A stretch of 25,000 bases of DNA, from assembly GCA_009746045.1 (NCBI GenBank), contig RPFO01002300.1:10001-35000 (forward strand), read 5' to 3'. Below, in pieces: positions 1-8,335 of this stretch. Position 1 is the first letter of the stretch, and each line of letters begins with the position of its first letter. The translations under genes were made by a program, and so were the position numbers. A model generated the notes under the pieces. That model did no database searches, had not been told where the DNA came from, and saw nothing but the letters and a program-made list of their open reading frames with translations. This stretch comes from Mesostigma viride. Its lineage: Eukaryota > Streptophyta > Mesostigmatophyceae > Mesostigmatales > Mesostigmataceae.

Positions 1-71
1 AAAGGCAGGCCACATCCCGGCCGCCGATGCTCATGGGAACACTTATTGCTTGGCAAAGGCTAGCCTTACCC
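1..71 (-). repeat. Repeat B2 (partial, cut by window start) of the YR retrotransposon
   Basis: Direct copy of 595-665. On the coding strand it is the downstream terminus of the element. Only part is in the window. A unique 25-base stretch (72-96) separates it from A2. Confidence 0.82.
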
Positions 72-96
72 CCAAACACGCAGGGAGGGTGGGCGG

Positions 97-529
97 GAAA
101 AGAAAAGAGGCCGACCTTAGCTAGGTGGGTTTGTTTTTGTCCTTTTTTGCGTGTCATGCGGCCTTGGCCCGGACGGCATTTTTTCGCCACGCAAATGTTG
201 CGTCTGAACAAATGACGCAATGTGGCGTTCTAATTGCCGGCAGCTTACGTAAGGCTGCCGGGGCTATTAGGTCACATATTGCGTGAGAGAAAGAATCTAG
301 ATCTAGTTAATCACTACGCCATGAGCCAAGAAACCTAGACAGTGGCAGGTTTATATCTCAACGTAGCTCCTGCCACCTGGCCAAGAAAAACTGGCCAAAG
401 CTTTGGCCACGACTGATCCGGATCAGGCCGCACCGGCCTCAAAAGGTATGTCACGTGAACCCAATAACCTAGCTATAGCGGCTACCCTTCCATCTCACTA
501 TAAAGAAACTATGTTCAGAGAACCACGAT
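97..529 (-). repeat. Repeat A2, internal copy of the split direct repeat
   Basis: Direct repeat of 5001-5433 in the same orientation. It lies between B1 (595-665) and B2 (1-71), giving the B1-A2-B2 end typical of split-direct-repeat elements. In this class the junction lets the element rebuild full ends during replication. Confidence 0.9.
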
Positions 530-594
530 TCTATTAACCGTGGAACTCCAGGGTAACCAGACTCTTTATTAAAACAATGAGTGGAGCACATACA

Positions 595-665
595 AAAGGC
601 AGGCCACATCCCGGCCGCCGATGCTCATGGGAACACTTATTGCTTGGCAAAGGCTAGCCTTACCC
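595..665 (-). repeat. Repeat B1 of the YR retrotransposon
   Basis: 71 bases matching 1-71 at offset 594 (AAAGGCAGGCC ... TAGCCTTACCC). On the coding strand the unit begins about 70 bases after the stop codon of the long frame. B1 probably extends to 530, where A2 begins, because B2 is cut by the window edge and its matching part cannot be seen. Confidence 0.85.
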
Positions 666-737
666 TTATATCCCTCCCTGGCGATCCATGCCAGGGGCAA
701 AGAACCTAGCATAATGACAGAGAAATGAACAACCAAA

Positions 738-3700
738 TTAGGTGGAGGGCAATTTCAAAATAGCCCGCCAGGCCCGAGGGGGGCAGGCGGCCATGGCCCG
801 AAGAATAACCTCAGGCAGCTGCACCTCCAAACTGCGGTGCAAGCCCACATAATGGGCAACCGTGGAGCTGCTAAGCCAGCGCCCCCGGCCCTGGATGTCC
901 CCCATGCTGCGACCCGCGAGGAAATCGTGAGTGGCACCTCCATGCCGCAGCCCGTGAATGGTGAAAATCTGGGCGACCCCCAAGGCCTGACTCGCAGCCT
1001 GCCAAATGCGCCGGAATTGCGGGTAGGTGAAAGGGAACACGGCCTCCCAAGCGTGCTTACCCGCGATGCAGTGACGGAGGATGGTTTCAGACATCACATC
1101 TTCTACCACCACTGACTGAGTCTTGCCCTTAGAGGTCTTGGTAGACCTCAGCAGTAGGGCGCCCCGTTGAGCCGGCCCAAGCCGAACGTCAGGCTGGAGG
1201 CGCACATGGCCAACACGGAGGTTCAGCGCCTCCGAGATTCGCAGGTAATGGCGGAACACGATGACAACCAGCAGGCCCGCAAGGCGCTGACCTTGCATGA
1301 CCATCGTGCTGGCAAGTGCAAACGCCGCCTCCCATGGAATGGGAGGAGGGGCACGGGGGGGCACAAGTGTTTTCCACCCAGCGAGGACGCCACGGGCCAA
1401 GTCCCACCGCTTCACCATACCGGGATAATAAAGTTGCAACCCCATCAAGGCATTGACACACACTTGGCGGCTGTACCCCCGAAAATGAGCCCAGGCGACA
1501 TACGCACAAAATGTCTCCTCAAGGGTGTCAGCTCGTGACGATGACCCGTCCGCCCGCCCACCAGCCTCCCACCAAGTCAAGAGGGAATCAAGACCACGAC
1601 GGTAGGCCAGCAAAGTAGCCGGCTTTACTTTCCCCTCTAGCAATGGAAGGTAGCTAACAGGTGCAGGGGGCCCCGGGTTAGGATGGATGCCTTCCGCGGT
1701 CAGGTCGCGCACCCAGCCTGCCAAGAAAGTCGCCATGGATTGGCCGCGAGAAACGCCATCGGCTGGTTGAAGTGCACTCGGCGTCCACACCCACTGGGAA
1801 CGACTCCCCGTGGCGAGGGTCAGCGCGCACAAGCGGCGGCACTGCTTGTTGAGCTTGTGGGATGAGGACCGCCCCTTAGCCAAGCAGCCCAACGCCGCGG
1901 TGGAGTCCACCAACCTCACCACCCGCTTGCCTCGGTTTGCCAAGCTGCGCGCACTCCTCTCCACGCCCTTCACTGCAGCCCGCACCTCCTTCTCGTTGAT
2001 GTGCATCCCCGGATCCCGCCAACGACTCCGGACCCCAACCCGCCATTGCTGGCTAGTGATTGCTTGTTGCGCCCGCGCGCTCAGTGGCCTAGGGCCAGCG
2101 TAGGCCACCTCACTTGGTATGAGCAAAGTCGGGTACCCCCGCACCTCTCGTGCCCTCGCCAGCTCCGTCACATCGCCCGGCTCCATGGTTGCGTACACGA
2201 CACCTTGCCCGTAGGTGGACGCGTCAGATGCAACCACCTCACGGGCCAAAGGTGCGCTTCGGTCAACCCTTAGCATGGGAGCCAAGGCCAGGGCACACTC
2301 TAACTCCTCCCGCACCCCGGCCCACAGCACCCAGGATCGCTGCCCCCACCCTTGCAGGCTGATGAATTTGAAACATTGCTGCCAAATGGACAAGCAGCTG
2401 CGGCTTAACATCTGCAGCCACAACCACCGCCCCAAGACGGCAGCCAGCCCCTCGGCCGTAGCTCGGCCTCGAGTGAGTATAGCCTGCGTGTGGGCGATCA
2501 CAAGGTTGAGCTGCTTGACCGTTGGTTCCAGCACGCCGTTCCGTCGGTGCACCACCCCTAGGGCTTCTAGCTCGTCCCCTTCCAGGCTCGCCATCTTAGT
2601 CTTCTCCTTAGACGGCACAAGGTTGTTAGGGAGGTAGCCTTCCTCAATAGCGCGCGTGATGAGCTGGTTCACCGCCTCGCAGGTCCGCCCGTTGCTGGCC
2701 ACCAAGTCATCAATGGTGATGGACAGCATGGGGGCAGGGGGGTTTTCCAGGTCAATCTGAAGCTCCCCGGCGCGCTCCTCCTTGTACTCGATGGCCAAGC
2801 GCAGTGGCTGGCCACACTCGTCGCGCACCAAGGTGAGCTCACCTGCGCTTGAGAGGTAGTTGACCTGGCGCCTCGGATCCAGGGCACCGGTCATGTAGAG
2901 CACCATCTCATGGATGGCCTCCCCCAGCGCCACCGCATGGGAATGTCCCATGGCCAGCACCTTGAGCACGGGCCACACCTTCCGCCTGGGCCCTGCCAGA
3001 CCTACGCTAGTCGACCACACACTAGGAAGCCCTTGGTAGTCCCACCACCACTCGGGCACCTCGATGGAATAGTAGTATGACACGAGGTCGCTCTTGGCGC
3101 AGTAGCACCAGCCTTTGATGTAGACCTCCACGAGGATGCCCAGGTGGGGTAGCAGGATCTTGGGGGGGTCCACCCACAGCAGGTTGCCCAGCTTCCTGTT
3201 GACGATGAACCGAAGCTCACCCACCCCCTTGGCCACTCCAAAGCAGCCATCCACCCACTTGGGCCGCCTCTCCCGGAACGCCACCATGCCCACGCCCGCT
3301 GCCCGGCTCATGAGCTTGCCCCATTCAGCCATGGAGCATCCCCGGCTGGGCTTGGGCACATTCCAATACTTTGCGCTCGCCACGACCGCTGGCTTGATGC
3401 AGTTCTCTTCGCTGGCATATATCTCCCGCCAGCTCGGCCGCATAGCCAACAGGTCGAGCAGCCGTGCCTTCCCCGCCACCTCCGCCTTTGGTAGACTCAC
3501 CGCGTCCGCGCGCAGTTGTTCATACTTATTCTGCTTCCCATATATTGCATCAGCACCTTCTTGCTCCTGGCCTGTCGCAACGCCCCCTACGCGGCGACTG
3601 TGCCAGGTGCAGTGCCTCTTGACCCTCGCAAGGGCCTCCTCCCTCCCCTTAGAGCACGCCCCTCTAGGGTTAGGAGGAGGGTCTTGCCCCCCTCCCCACA

Positions 3701-4913
3701 GCCAATTAAGCCAACGCACTACCTTGCATTGCAGTGTGTACTCGCGGTGGCGGCGCGTGGCACGCTGTCGCCGGCGTGCCGATCTCACCCTGCCCCACGC
3801 GGTGTACGCTGGCCTAAGTGGGTATGGCAGCGGGAAAAGGGAGCGGTCCCGCTGGGATTCTATTTCCCTACTTGTTGAGCCTTGCTGAGCTTGTCCAAGA
3901 GGATGGCAGTTTGGAGAGCTGCCTTGACAGCCGGGGTGGCTGACAGTGCAGCCTCCTCCCCCAATGGCAGGAGGTGGCTGGCCACCTTCCACCCCCCCCT
4001 CCTTGCCCTCCACCTGCAGCAAGGCCGCCACCACCCTCATTAGGTACTCCATGCCCACAAGCTCCCCGGCTGCTGAGCCCAGCTCCTTGAGAAGGGTGTC
4101 CATGGCCAATGCAATGTTCATGACAATTTTCCTGTTCTCCATGTTCCGCCAATTTCCAGGCTTTACCGTCATGACCCACGACCGGATTCCCATCCCATTG
4201 TCGCTGGCGTCCTCCAACACCCCCGGCAGCACCCGCTCCGAAACCCGATATTTCACGCTCTTGGCTCGGCTTGGCAGCGCCACCCCTTTCGAGGCCTTGA
4301 AGTGGCTTCCCGCCCCCTCCATTCCTCCCAGCGCTGCCTTCAAACCTTGCATGAATTTCTCGGCTGCGACCTCCCCCTCCTCGTCCTCCTCGTCGTCCTG
4401 ATTTTCGGTTTCCGGAGGTGCCCCAACGAATGTCGCCAACCTCGCCCTCATTTCCTTTCCGACAGCCCCCCCACCTGCCGAAACCTTGGCCGCGCCTTTC
4501 GGCTTGGCCATTTTTCGCTGCGCAGGTGTCGTTGGTGGCAGCGCCTGATCCTCCTCCTCGTCCGCCGCGAGATCTGCCACGGCCAGCAGTTTTGCCACCA
4601 ACGTTCCGTTTGGGTCACGTGCGTCCAACACGTCGCCAACATCAACGTGATCGGCCAGCAACTGCACGACAGACTTCAGCTGGCTCGAGCTCCACGAGCT
4701 GGCGTCCGTCACCCAGTCCTCGGCACCGAAGACCTGCTCGACTGCCCCCACCGCCTCTGCGGGGCTGATGCACTTGGCGAGCAGAGTGGCGAGCTGCTTC
4801 TTTTTGGCGCTGAAGGCGACTGGCGCGTGACTGGCGGCAGCAGCCCGCGGTGTGGGCGTCCCGTCCTCCCCGCGCGCTGCCTGCCCTCCTGTAGCTTTGC
4901 GCCCCTTCGGCAT
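738..4913 (-). CDS. YR retrotransposon polyprotein: gag-like, reverse transcriptase, RNase H, tyrosine recombinase
   Basis: An open frame of 1391 codons. Residues 1 to about 310 are gag-like, rich in Ala, Glu and Lys, with an acidic stretch near 170. The reverse transcriptase spans roughly 550-870, with the catalytic box TIDD (D735, D736) where most families have YxDD. RNase H follows, with SDAS (D897), an INEKE box and LVDST. The C-terminal tyrosine recombinase (about 1090-1375) has R1225 (LRISEAL), HGLRH (H1320, R1323), a GRGRW box and nucleophile Y1355 (VAHYVG), so the catalytic set looks complete. The start is the first ATG after repeat A1. Residues about 310-450 are basic and low in complexity, and they are probably an untranslated spacer or intron that happens to be open (separate entry). 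No methyltransferase domain is seen. Confidence 0.87.
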   Translation of the reverse strand: MPKGRKATGGQAARGEDGTPTPRAAAASHAPVAFSAKKKQLATLLAKCISPAEAVGAVEQVFGAEDWVTDASSWSSSQLKSVVQLLADHVDVGDVLDARDPNGTLVAKLLAVADLAADEEEDQALPPTTPAQRKMAKPKGAAKVSAGGGAVGKEMRARLATFVGAPPETENQDDEEDEEGEVAAEKFMQGLKAALGGMEGAGSHFKASKGVALPSRAKSVKYRVSERVLPGVLEDASDNGMGIRSWVMTVKPGNWRNMENRKIVMNIALAMDTLLKELGSAAGELVGMEYLMRVVAALLQVEGKEGGVEGGQPPPAIGGGGCTVSHPGCQGSSPNCHPLGQAQQGSTSREIESQRDRSLFPLPYPLRPAYTAWGRVRSARRRQRATRRHREYTLQCKVVRWLNWLWGGGQDPPPNPRGACSKGREEALARVKRHCTWHSRRVGGVATGQEQEGADAIYGKQNKYEQLRADAVSLPKAEVAGKARLLDLLAMRPSWREIYASEENCIKPAVVASAKYWNVPKPSRGCSMAEWGKLMSRAAGVGMVAFRERRPKWVDGCFGVAKGVGELRFIVNRKLGNLLWVDPPKILLPHLGILVEVYIKGWCYCAKSDLVSYYYSIEVPEWWWDYQGLPSVWSTSVGLAGPRRKVWPVLKVLAMGHSHAVALGEAIHEMVLYMTGALDPRRQVNYLSSAGELTLVRDECGQPLRLAIEYKEERAGELQIDLENPPAPMLSITIDDLVASNGRTCEAVNQLITRAIEEGYLPNNLVPSKEKTKMASLEGDELEALGVVHRRNGVLEPTVKQLNLVIAHTQAILTRGRATAEGLAAVLGRWLWLQMLSRSCLSIWQQCFKFISLQGWGQRSWVLWAGVREELECALALAPMLRVDRSAPLAREVVASDASTYGQGVVYATMEPGDVTELARAREVRGYPTLLIPSEVAYAGPRPLSARAQQAITSQQWRVGVRSRWRDPGMHINEKEVRAAVKGVERSARSLANRGKRVVRLVDSTAALGCLAKGRSSSHKLNKQCRRLCALTLATGSRSQWVWTPSALQPADGVSRGQSMATFLAGWVRDLTAEGIHPNPGPPAPVSYLPLLEGKVKPATLLAYRRGLDSLLTWWEAGGRADGSSSRADTLEETFCAYVAWAHFRGYSRQVCVNALMGLQLYYPGMVKRWDLARGVLAGWKTLVPPRAPPPIPWEAAFALASTMVMQGQRLAGLLVVIVFRHYLRISEALNLRVGHVRLQPDVRLGPAQRGALLLRSTKTSKGKTQSVVVEDVMSETILRHCIAGKHAWEAVFPFTYPQFRRIWQAASQALGVAQIFTIHGLRHGGATHDFLAGRSMGDIQGRGRWLSSSTVAHYVGLHRSLEVQLPEVILRAMAACPPRAWRAILKLPST
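3567..3871 (-). other. Probable intron or inter-ORF spacer inside the YR element frame
   Basis: The long frame changes character here. Just upstream, a shifted frame gives a clean helix (LLPLGEEAALSATPAV, then LLDKLSKAQQ) that runs into a stop. The shift would occur at a run of eight C on the plus strand (3992-3999). A GT donor (GTAGGG, from 3871) and an AG acceptor (GGCCAG, ending at 3567) would join that helix in phase 0 to EQEGADAIYGKQNKYEQL, which reads as normal coding sequence. The alternative is that gag is a separate ORF ending near 3860 and the RT ORF begins downstream. The splice sites are inferred by eye only. Confidence 0.4.
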
Positions 4914-5000
4914 TGCTGCTCAGGGCCAAAAATGGCTCCGACAGTACAGGTTCGTCAAACCAGAGGTTCGTTTCCCCTGGCTTGCTGTCGCCGCCCTCGT

Positions 5001-5433
5001 GAAAAGAAAAGAGGCCGACCTTAGCTAGGTGGGTTTGTTTTTGTCCTTTTTTGCGTGTCATGCGGCCTTGGCCCGGACGGCATTTTTTCGCCACGCAAAT
5101 GTTGCGTCTGAACAAATGACGCAATGTGGCGTTCTAATTGCCGGCAGCTTACGTAAGGCTGCCGGGGCTATTAGGTCACATATTGCGTGAGAGAAAGAAT
5201 CTAGATCTAGTTAATCACTACGCCATGAGCCAAGAAACCTAGACAGTGGCAGGTTTATATCTCAACGTAGCTCCTGCCACCTGGCCAAGAAAAACTGGCC
5301 AAAGCTTTGGCCACGACTGATCCGGATCAGGCCGCACCGGCCTCAAAAGGTATGTCACGTGAACCCAATAACCTAGCTATAGCGGCTACCCTTCCATCTC
5401 ACTATAAAGAAACTATGTTCAGAGAACCACGAT
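5001..5433 (-). repeat. Repeat A1, 5' terminal direct repeat of the YR retrotransposon
   Basis: This stretch matches 97-529 at a constant offset of 4904 bases, with no difference seen by eye. It is the upstream end of the element relative to its coding strand, so it probably carries the promoter and transcript start; the ATG at 4913 lies 88 bases downstream. It contains a short palindrome around GATCCGGATC. The match stops sharply after 5433, where AT-rich sequence (AATTAATTAATAAGG) of another element begins, which marks the element boundary. Confidence 0.9.
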
Positions 5434-5905
5434 AATTAATTAATAAGGAACATAACTCCCTTGGGAGTAAATGTAGCACATATCCCTGAGAAGGGGCATA
5501 TGGCTTTTAATACATTCTGGGCTTCTTCATGCAAGGGTGGGAATGTAAGCTACCCTTGCTCTAGGTGCACCAGGGCACCTGCACCCTCATGATCTATCAC
5601 GCTATGCATATGCCCAGCTAATTGGGGGAGCATGTCATGTGGGGGAAGATCATCATGGCTATTATTACAAGAGCTAGGGCATGCATGGCTTCTCAGCAGA
5701 GAGTGACTCCCTGCATGGGCACTGCATAATAAAATAAAGCTACGGCATCATCTGGAGGGTGGCTCATGCATCATAGGCACACATGTACATGACTAACAAT
5801 GCTAGGCCTCAGCTGGTATAGTGCCTGTAGTAGGCGGGCATATGTACAAGGCCACTGTCTAACTATTGATCTACACTACTGCTGCTGTATTCCCCTAGGC
5901 TGGGG
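5434..5905 (-). other. AT-rich 3' trailer of the ORF1-like retroelement
   Basis: No coding frame of note. The first 70 bases resemble the tail at 18284-18330: TTAATTAA runs, a CCC/GGGAGT hairpin (ACTCCCTTGGGAGT, near 5456-5469), AGCAC, then CTTTTAAT. This would be the 3' terminus of the minus-strand element whose coding part lies at 5906-7064. The rest (5520-5900) shows nothing I can name. Confidence 0.45.
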
Positions 5906-6176
5906 CTAGCTTCTGGAGTCGCTGGGGCCGCGGTGGTCGAGGGGGGCGCGTGCCGGCACTGAGGGCTTGTGGCCGACGTAGATGGCCGCCCCCTTCCAGT
6001 ACACCGGCTGGCCCGCCTTGGTCTGCATGCCGGAGCTGGAGGTAGGTCGGCCATAGCTCGATCCGTCGCCGTTGTTGCTGCGCCAGGGTCAAGTCGTCGT
6101 CCACGGTGAAGTGAGTCTTCTCGAGCCGCTTGCGGCGTCTGAGAAACGAAATCTTGTCCGCTGGGCTCTCATGCAA
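5895..6176 (-). CDS. ORF1-like protein, conserved C-terminal domain (frameshifted)
   Basis: Contains DKISFLRRRKRL, then DDDLTLAQQQRRRIELWPTY, closely matching the frame at 18689-18967 (DKQRFLSRRKRL, DDDLTPAQQQQRRDLWPEY). Conserved RR, DDDLT, QQQ and LWPxYL positions resemble the C-terminal domain of L1-type ORF1 proteins, which bind RNA or act as nucleic-acid chaperones. A frame change near 6030-6045 is needed to continue into QPVYWKGAAIYVG, the counterpart of the other copy's VYWRGGDL. The corrected frame ends at a TAG at 5906-5908. The copy is therefore broken or mis-sequenced. Confidence 0.5.
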   Translation of the reverse strand: MHESPADKISFLRRRKRLEKTHFTVDDDLTLAQQQRRRIELWPTYLQLRHADQGGPAGVLEGGGHLRRPQALSAGTRPPRPPRPQRLQKLAPA

Positions 6177-6205
6177 AGATGAGAAGAAGCGGAGGCGCCC
6201 CTGCC

Positions 6206-7036
6206 TTACCCCGGCCGCGCGCGGGGGAGGCGATGGGCGGTCAGCTTAATCTCACCAAGAAGGCCCATGCGTGCAAGGATTTTGCTCTCAAACGCACGTG
6301 CAAGCTTCTCGGAATTCTCACCTTCCTCCATGTCGAAGTTCTTGAGTATGGCGTTGAGGCTGCGCTTGGCGAGCTCGGCCTCCTCGCGGAGGTCAAGCGT
6401 CTGCCGTTGGAGCTGGGCTGCGACGGCGGAGGTGGTGGAGGTGGTATGTTGCTTAAGCATGTCCGCCCAGGTCGTGATGGGAGGAGCATCGCCGACCAGG
6501 CCAGCAGGGGCTGGCTTGGTGGCAATGTCCTTCACCGCCTGGGCGGTGAGGCCTCCGGTGTTCTGCAGGACCTCGATAGCGATGGCATTGTCCTTATTAC
6601 GCTGGTCGATGTCGCGGAGCTGGGCGGTGATGGCGGCGGAGGAGGGGAGGGTGGCGGTGGAGGAGGGGAGGAGGGTGGAGGTGGCGGTGGAGACGGTGGA
6701 GAGGAGGGGGAGCTCGGCAGTCAGGGTGCTGCCCATGGCCGCCACATCTAGCTGCAGCAATGGGGGCCACGTGCTGCTCGAGCCGGCCTCCTTGAGGAGT
6801 GAGCGGATGGAGGATTCGGTGGTGGTGGTGGTGACTGAGGGGCTTGAGGGGCCAGAGCTCCTCGATGGAGCGGCCAAGGAGGGAGAAAAGAGCGAATTGC
6901 TGAAGGTGGGGGCGGCGAGCGTTGAGGACGTCCAATTGCCGAAATAGCGCCTCTGGAGGAAGGCATTGACAAGGCGACCTTTGTGGGAAAGCTGCTTCCA
7001 CAGTTCTATAAGAGAGGCGTGCGTCCCGAAAAACAC
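6206..7036 (-). CDS. ORF1-like retroelement protein, N-terminal part
   Basis: Open frame of 276 codons. It remains open up to about 7064 without an ATG (the frame's first candidate start is GTG), so it may begin as an exon or lack its 5' end. The first 40 residues look like normal globular coding sequence (LIELWKQLSHKGRLVNAFL). Then comes a Ser/Thr/Pro-rich linker with a run of Thr, and last a charged helical part (LRDIDQRNKDNAIAIEVLQN; KRSLNAILKNFDMEEG). It ends at a TAA that can be avoided by removing a 44-base GT-AG segment (6166-6209), which joins it to the conserved C-terminal domain at 6176-5906. It recalls LINE ORF1 proteins (helical region, then a nucleic-acid-binding domain), but family assignment is inference. 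Confidence 0.5.
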   Translation of the reverse strand: MFFGTHASLIELWKQLSHKGRLVNAFLQRRYFGNWTSSTLAAPTFSNSLFSPSLAAPSRSSGPSSPSVTTTTTESSIRSLLKEAGSSSTWPPLLQLDVAAMGSTLTAELPLLSTVSTATSTLLPSSTATLPSSAAITAQLRDIDQRNKDNAIAIEVLQNTGGLTAQAVKDIATKPAPAGLVGDAPPITTWADMLKQHTTSTTSAVAAQLQRQTLDLREEAELAKRSLNAILKNFDMEEGENSEKLARAFESKILARMGLLGEIKLTAHRLPRARPG

Positions 7037-7064
7037 ATAGGCCAGGATGCGATCGTGTGTGCGC

Positions 7065-7463
7065 TAGCTTGTTAAAAAAGCCGGGCTGGCTGGCGTCAAA
7101 GCCGCGAGTACTCGTCCAGCAGCCCGTCAGGGCGACTGCGCTTGGGTTCAGGCGACGCTGCTGGCGAGGCGGGCTCCGGGGGCTGGGCGACCACTATTAT
7201 TAGCTTGGCTAGTGGCGCCGCTGCCTTCTGGGCTGGTGGGCGAAGCTGCAGCCTGAGCTGCAGACGTATTTTCATTGCCGAGCGCAGCCGTCAGGCTGCG
7301 TTGCGTCGATTAGGGCGTTTGCTCGCCATATATTGCGTACTAGCTTCGGAAAATTATATCAGCATGTGCGTCGTAGAAAGACGCGTCGATTGTGACATTC
7401 ACGGCCAAATTCGGTGCTCAAACGTGAAAGTTATGAGCTCCGCCGTCAGCCAATGATGGCTAC
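7065..7463. other. Non-coding stretch, nothing recognised
   Basis: Sequence upstream of the ORF1-like gene. An open frame at 7142-7456 on the plus strand has biased, low-complexity composition and no family resemblance. I see no element ends or RNA gene here. Confidence 0.4.
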
Positions 7464-7497
7464 CTCGTGGCTCGTGGCTCGTGGCTCGTGGCTCGTT
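7464..7497. repeat. Short tandem repeat, 7-bp unit (CGTGGCT)
   Basis: Four to five head-to-tail copies of CGTGGCT between GCTAC and TTGTG. It is a simple microsatellite-like array with no coding context. Confidence 0.8.
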
Positions 7498-7617
7498 GTG
7501 TGCATGTCATGCGCATAATAGTAGGCATGCCACGGAGTACTATGAGCACTGATATGCACATATGGTACCTCCTATGTTCAAGTTTTGACGTCCTTCTGAC
7601 AAGAACTGCCCAAGTAA

Positions 7618-7634
7618 TAGGGCTGGCACATCCG
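7618..7634 (+). repeat. Left terminal inverted repeat of hAT MITE
   Basis: TAGGGCTGGCACATCCG, matched in reverse at 8271-8287. It is preceded by the CCAAGTAA target duplication. Confidence 0.93.
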
Positions 7635-8270
7635 CCGAATACCTAACACGGACATGTTCGGGCGGATACCGAACATGTGCGGTGTTCGGGTCGGCAAAAA
7701 TGTTCGGCCGAACATGTGCTGTTCGCGTTCGGGTCACCTGGATTTCAACTTTCAGAACATGTTCGTGTCCGTATTCGGGTCACCCTAGGAACCGGGCGAA
7801 CATGTTCGCCTCTGACCCGGTACCGAACATTTCTGGCGGAATCCTTGTAGTACCATCCAGTGATCCGACTCGGCAAAGATTCTCTGATGAAAAGGCCTTA
7901 GATTTTAGTCCGCCGACACGCTGGCAAGAGCAAAGCTGTTGTACGGTTGTAGTCTGTAGAATTGTCTAAGCACGACCGGACTAGTTCAGGTAATGATTAC
8001 GTAATGATAAATAGGATATCATGTATTTAAGGAAAAGTGACAACAAACTATGTATAGTTTCTCACTTATTATAATTTATTTAATGAATTGTTCGTGTTCG
8101 GTAAAATGTTCGGGTAATGTTCGGGTTCGGGTTCGGGTCACTTGACCCTAAACAGTACATGTTCGTGTTCGTGTTCGGGTCACCTGGCAATGTACCGAAC
8201 ATGTTCGTGTTCGGGTTCGGGTACTCTCCCAGACCTGTGTTCGTGTTCGTGACCGGGTCGAGAAAAGACC

Positions 8271-8287
8271 CGGATGTGCCAGCCCTA
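8271..8287 (-). repeat. Right terminal inverted repeat of hAT MITE
   Basis: CGGATGTGCCAGCCCTA, the reverse complement of the left end. It is followed directly by the CCAAGTAA target duplication at 8288-8295. Confidence 0.93.
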
Positions 8288-8335
8288 CCAAGTAACAACC
8301 ATTCCAAGACGGCCACCCATGTAGACGCTACAAAA

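Larger units (their letters stand above)
1..5433 (-). mobile_element. Kangaroo/PAT-like tyrosine-recombinase retrotransposon (DIRS order), nearly complete
   Basis: Read on the minus strand, the layout is A1 (5433-5001), long coding frame (4913-738), B1 (665-595), A2 (529-97), B2 (71-1, running off the window). This split-direct-repeat order is the hallmark of PAT- and Kangaroo-type elements, known from nematodes and Volvox. It differs from LTR elements (plain terminal repeats) and from DIRS1 (inverted repeats). The coding frame ends in a tyrosine recombinase with R, HxxR and Y residues, which replaces the usual DDE integrase. Such elements integrate through a circular intermediate and leave no target-site duplication; none is visible at 5433/5434. 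The A copies appear identical over 433 bp by eye, so the insertion is recent. The left end lies outside the window. Confidence 0.88.
7618..8287. mobile_element. hAT-like MITE with 17-bp TIR and 8-bp TSD
   Basis: The 670-bp element is bounded by perfect terminal inverted repeats, TAGGGCTGGCACATCCG at 7618-7634 and its reverse complement at 8271-8287. Flanking both ends is the same 8-bp word, CCAAGTAA (7610-7617 and 8288-8295). An 8-bp duplication and ends beginning TAGGG are the signature of hAT superfamily transposons. There is no transposase, so it is non-autonomous. The inside is packed with subterminal GTTCGGGT and ACATGTTCGG words in both orientations, as expected for transposase-binding repeats. 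The open frames inside are by-products of these repeats. Confidence 0.93.

Noticed and set aside
7142-7456. 104-codon plus-strand frame
   Set aside because: Composition shifts from Gly/Ala-rich to mixed without any motif, with no homologous copy in the window.
8140-8155. Single CCCTAAA word as a telomeric repeat
   Set aside because: One copy only, with no array near the Penelope-like element or elsewhere in the window.
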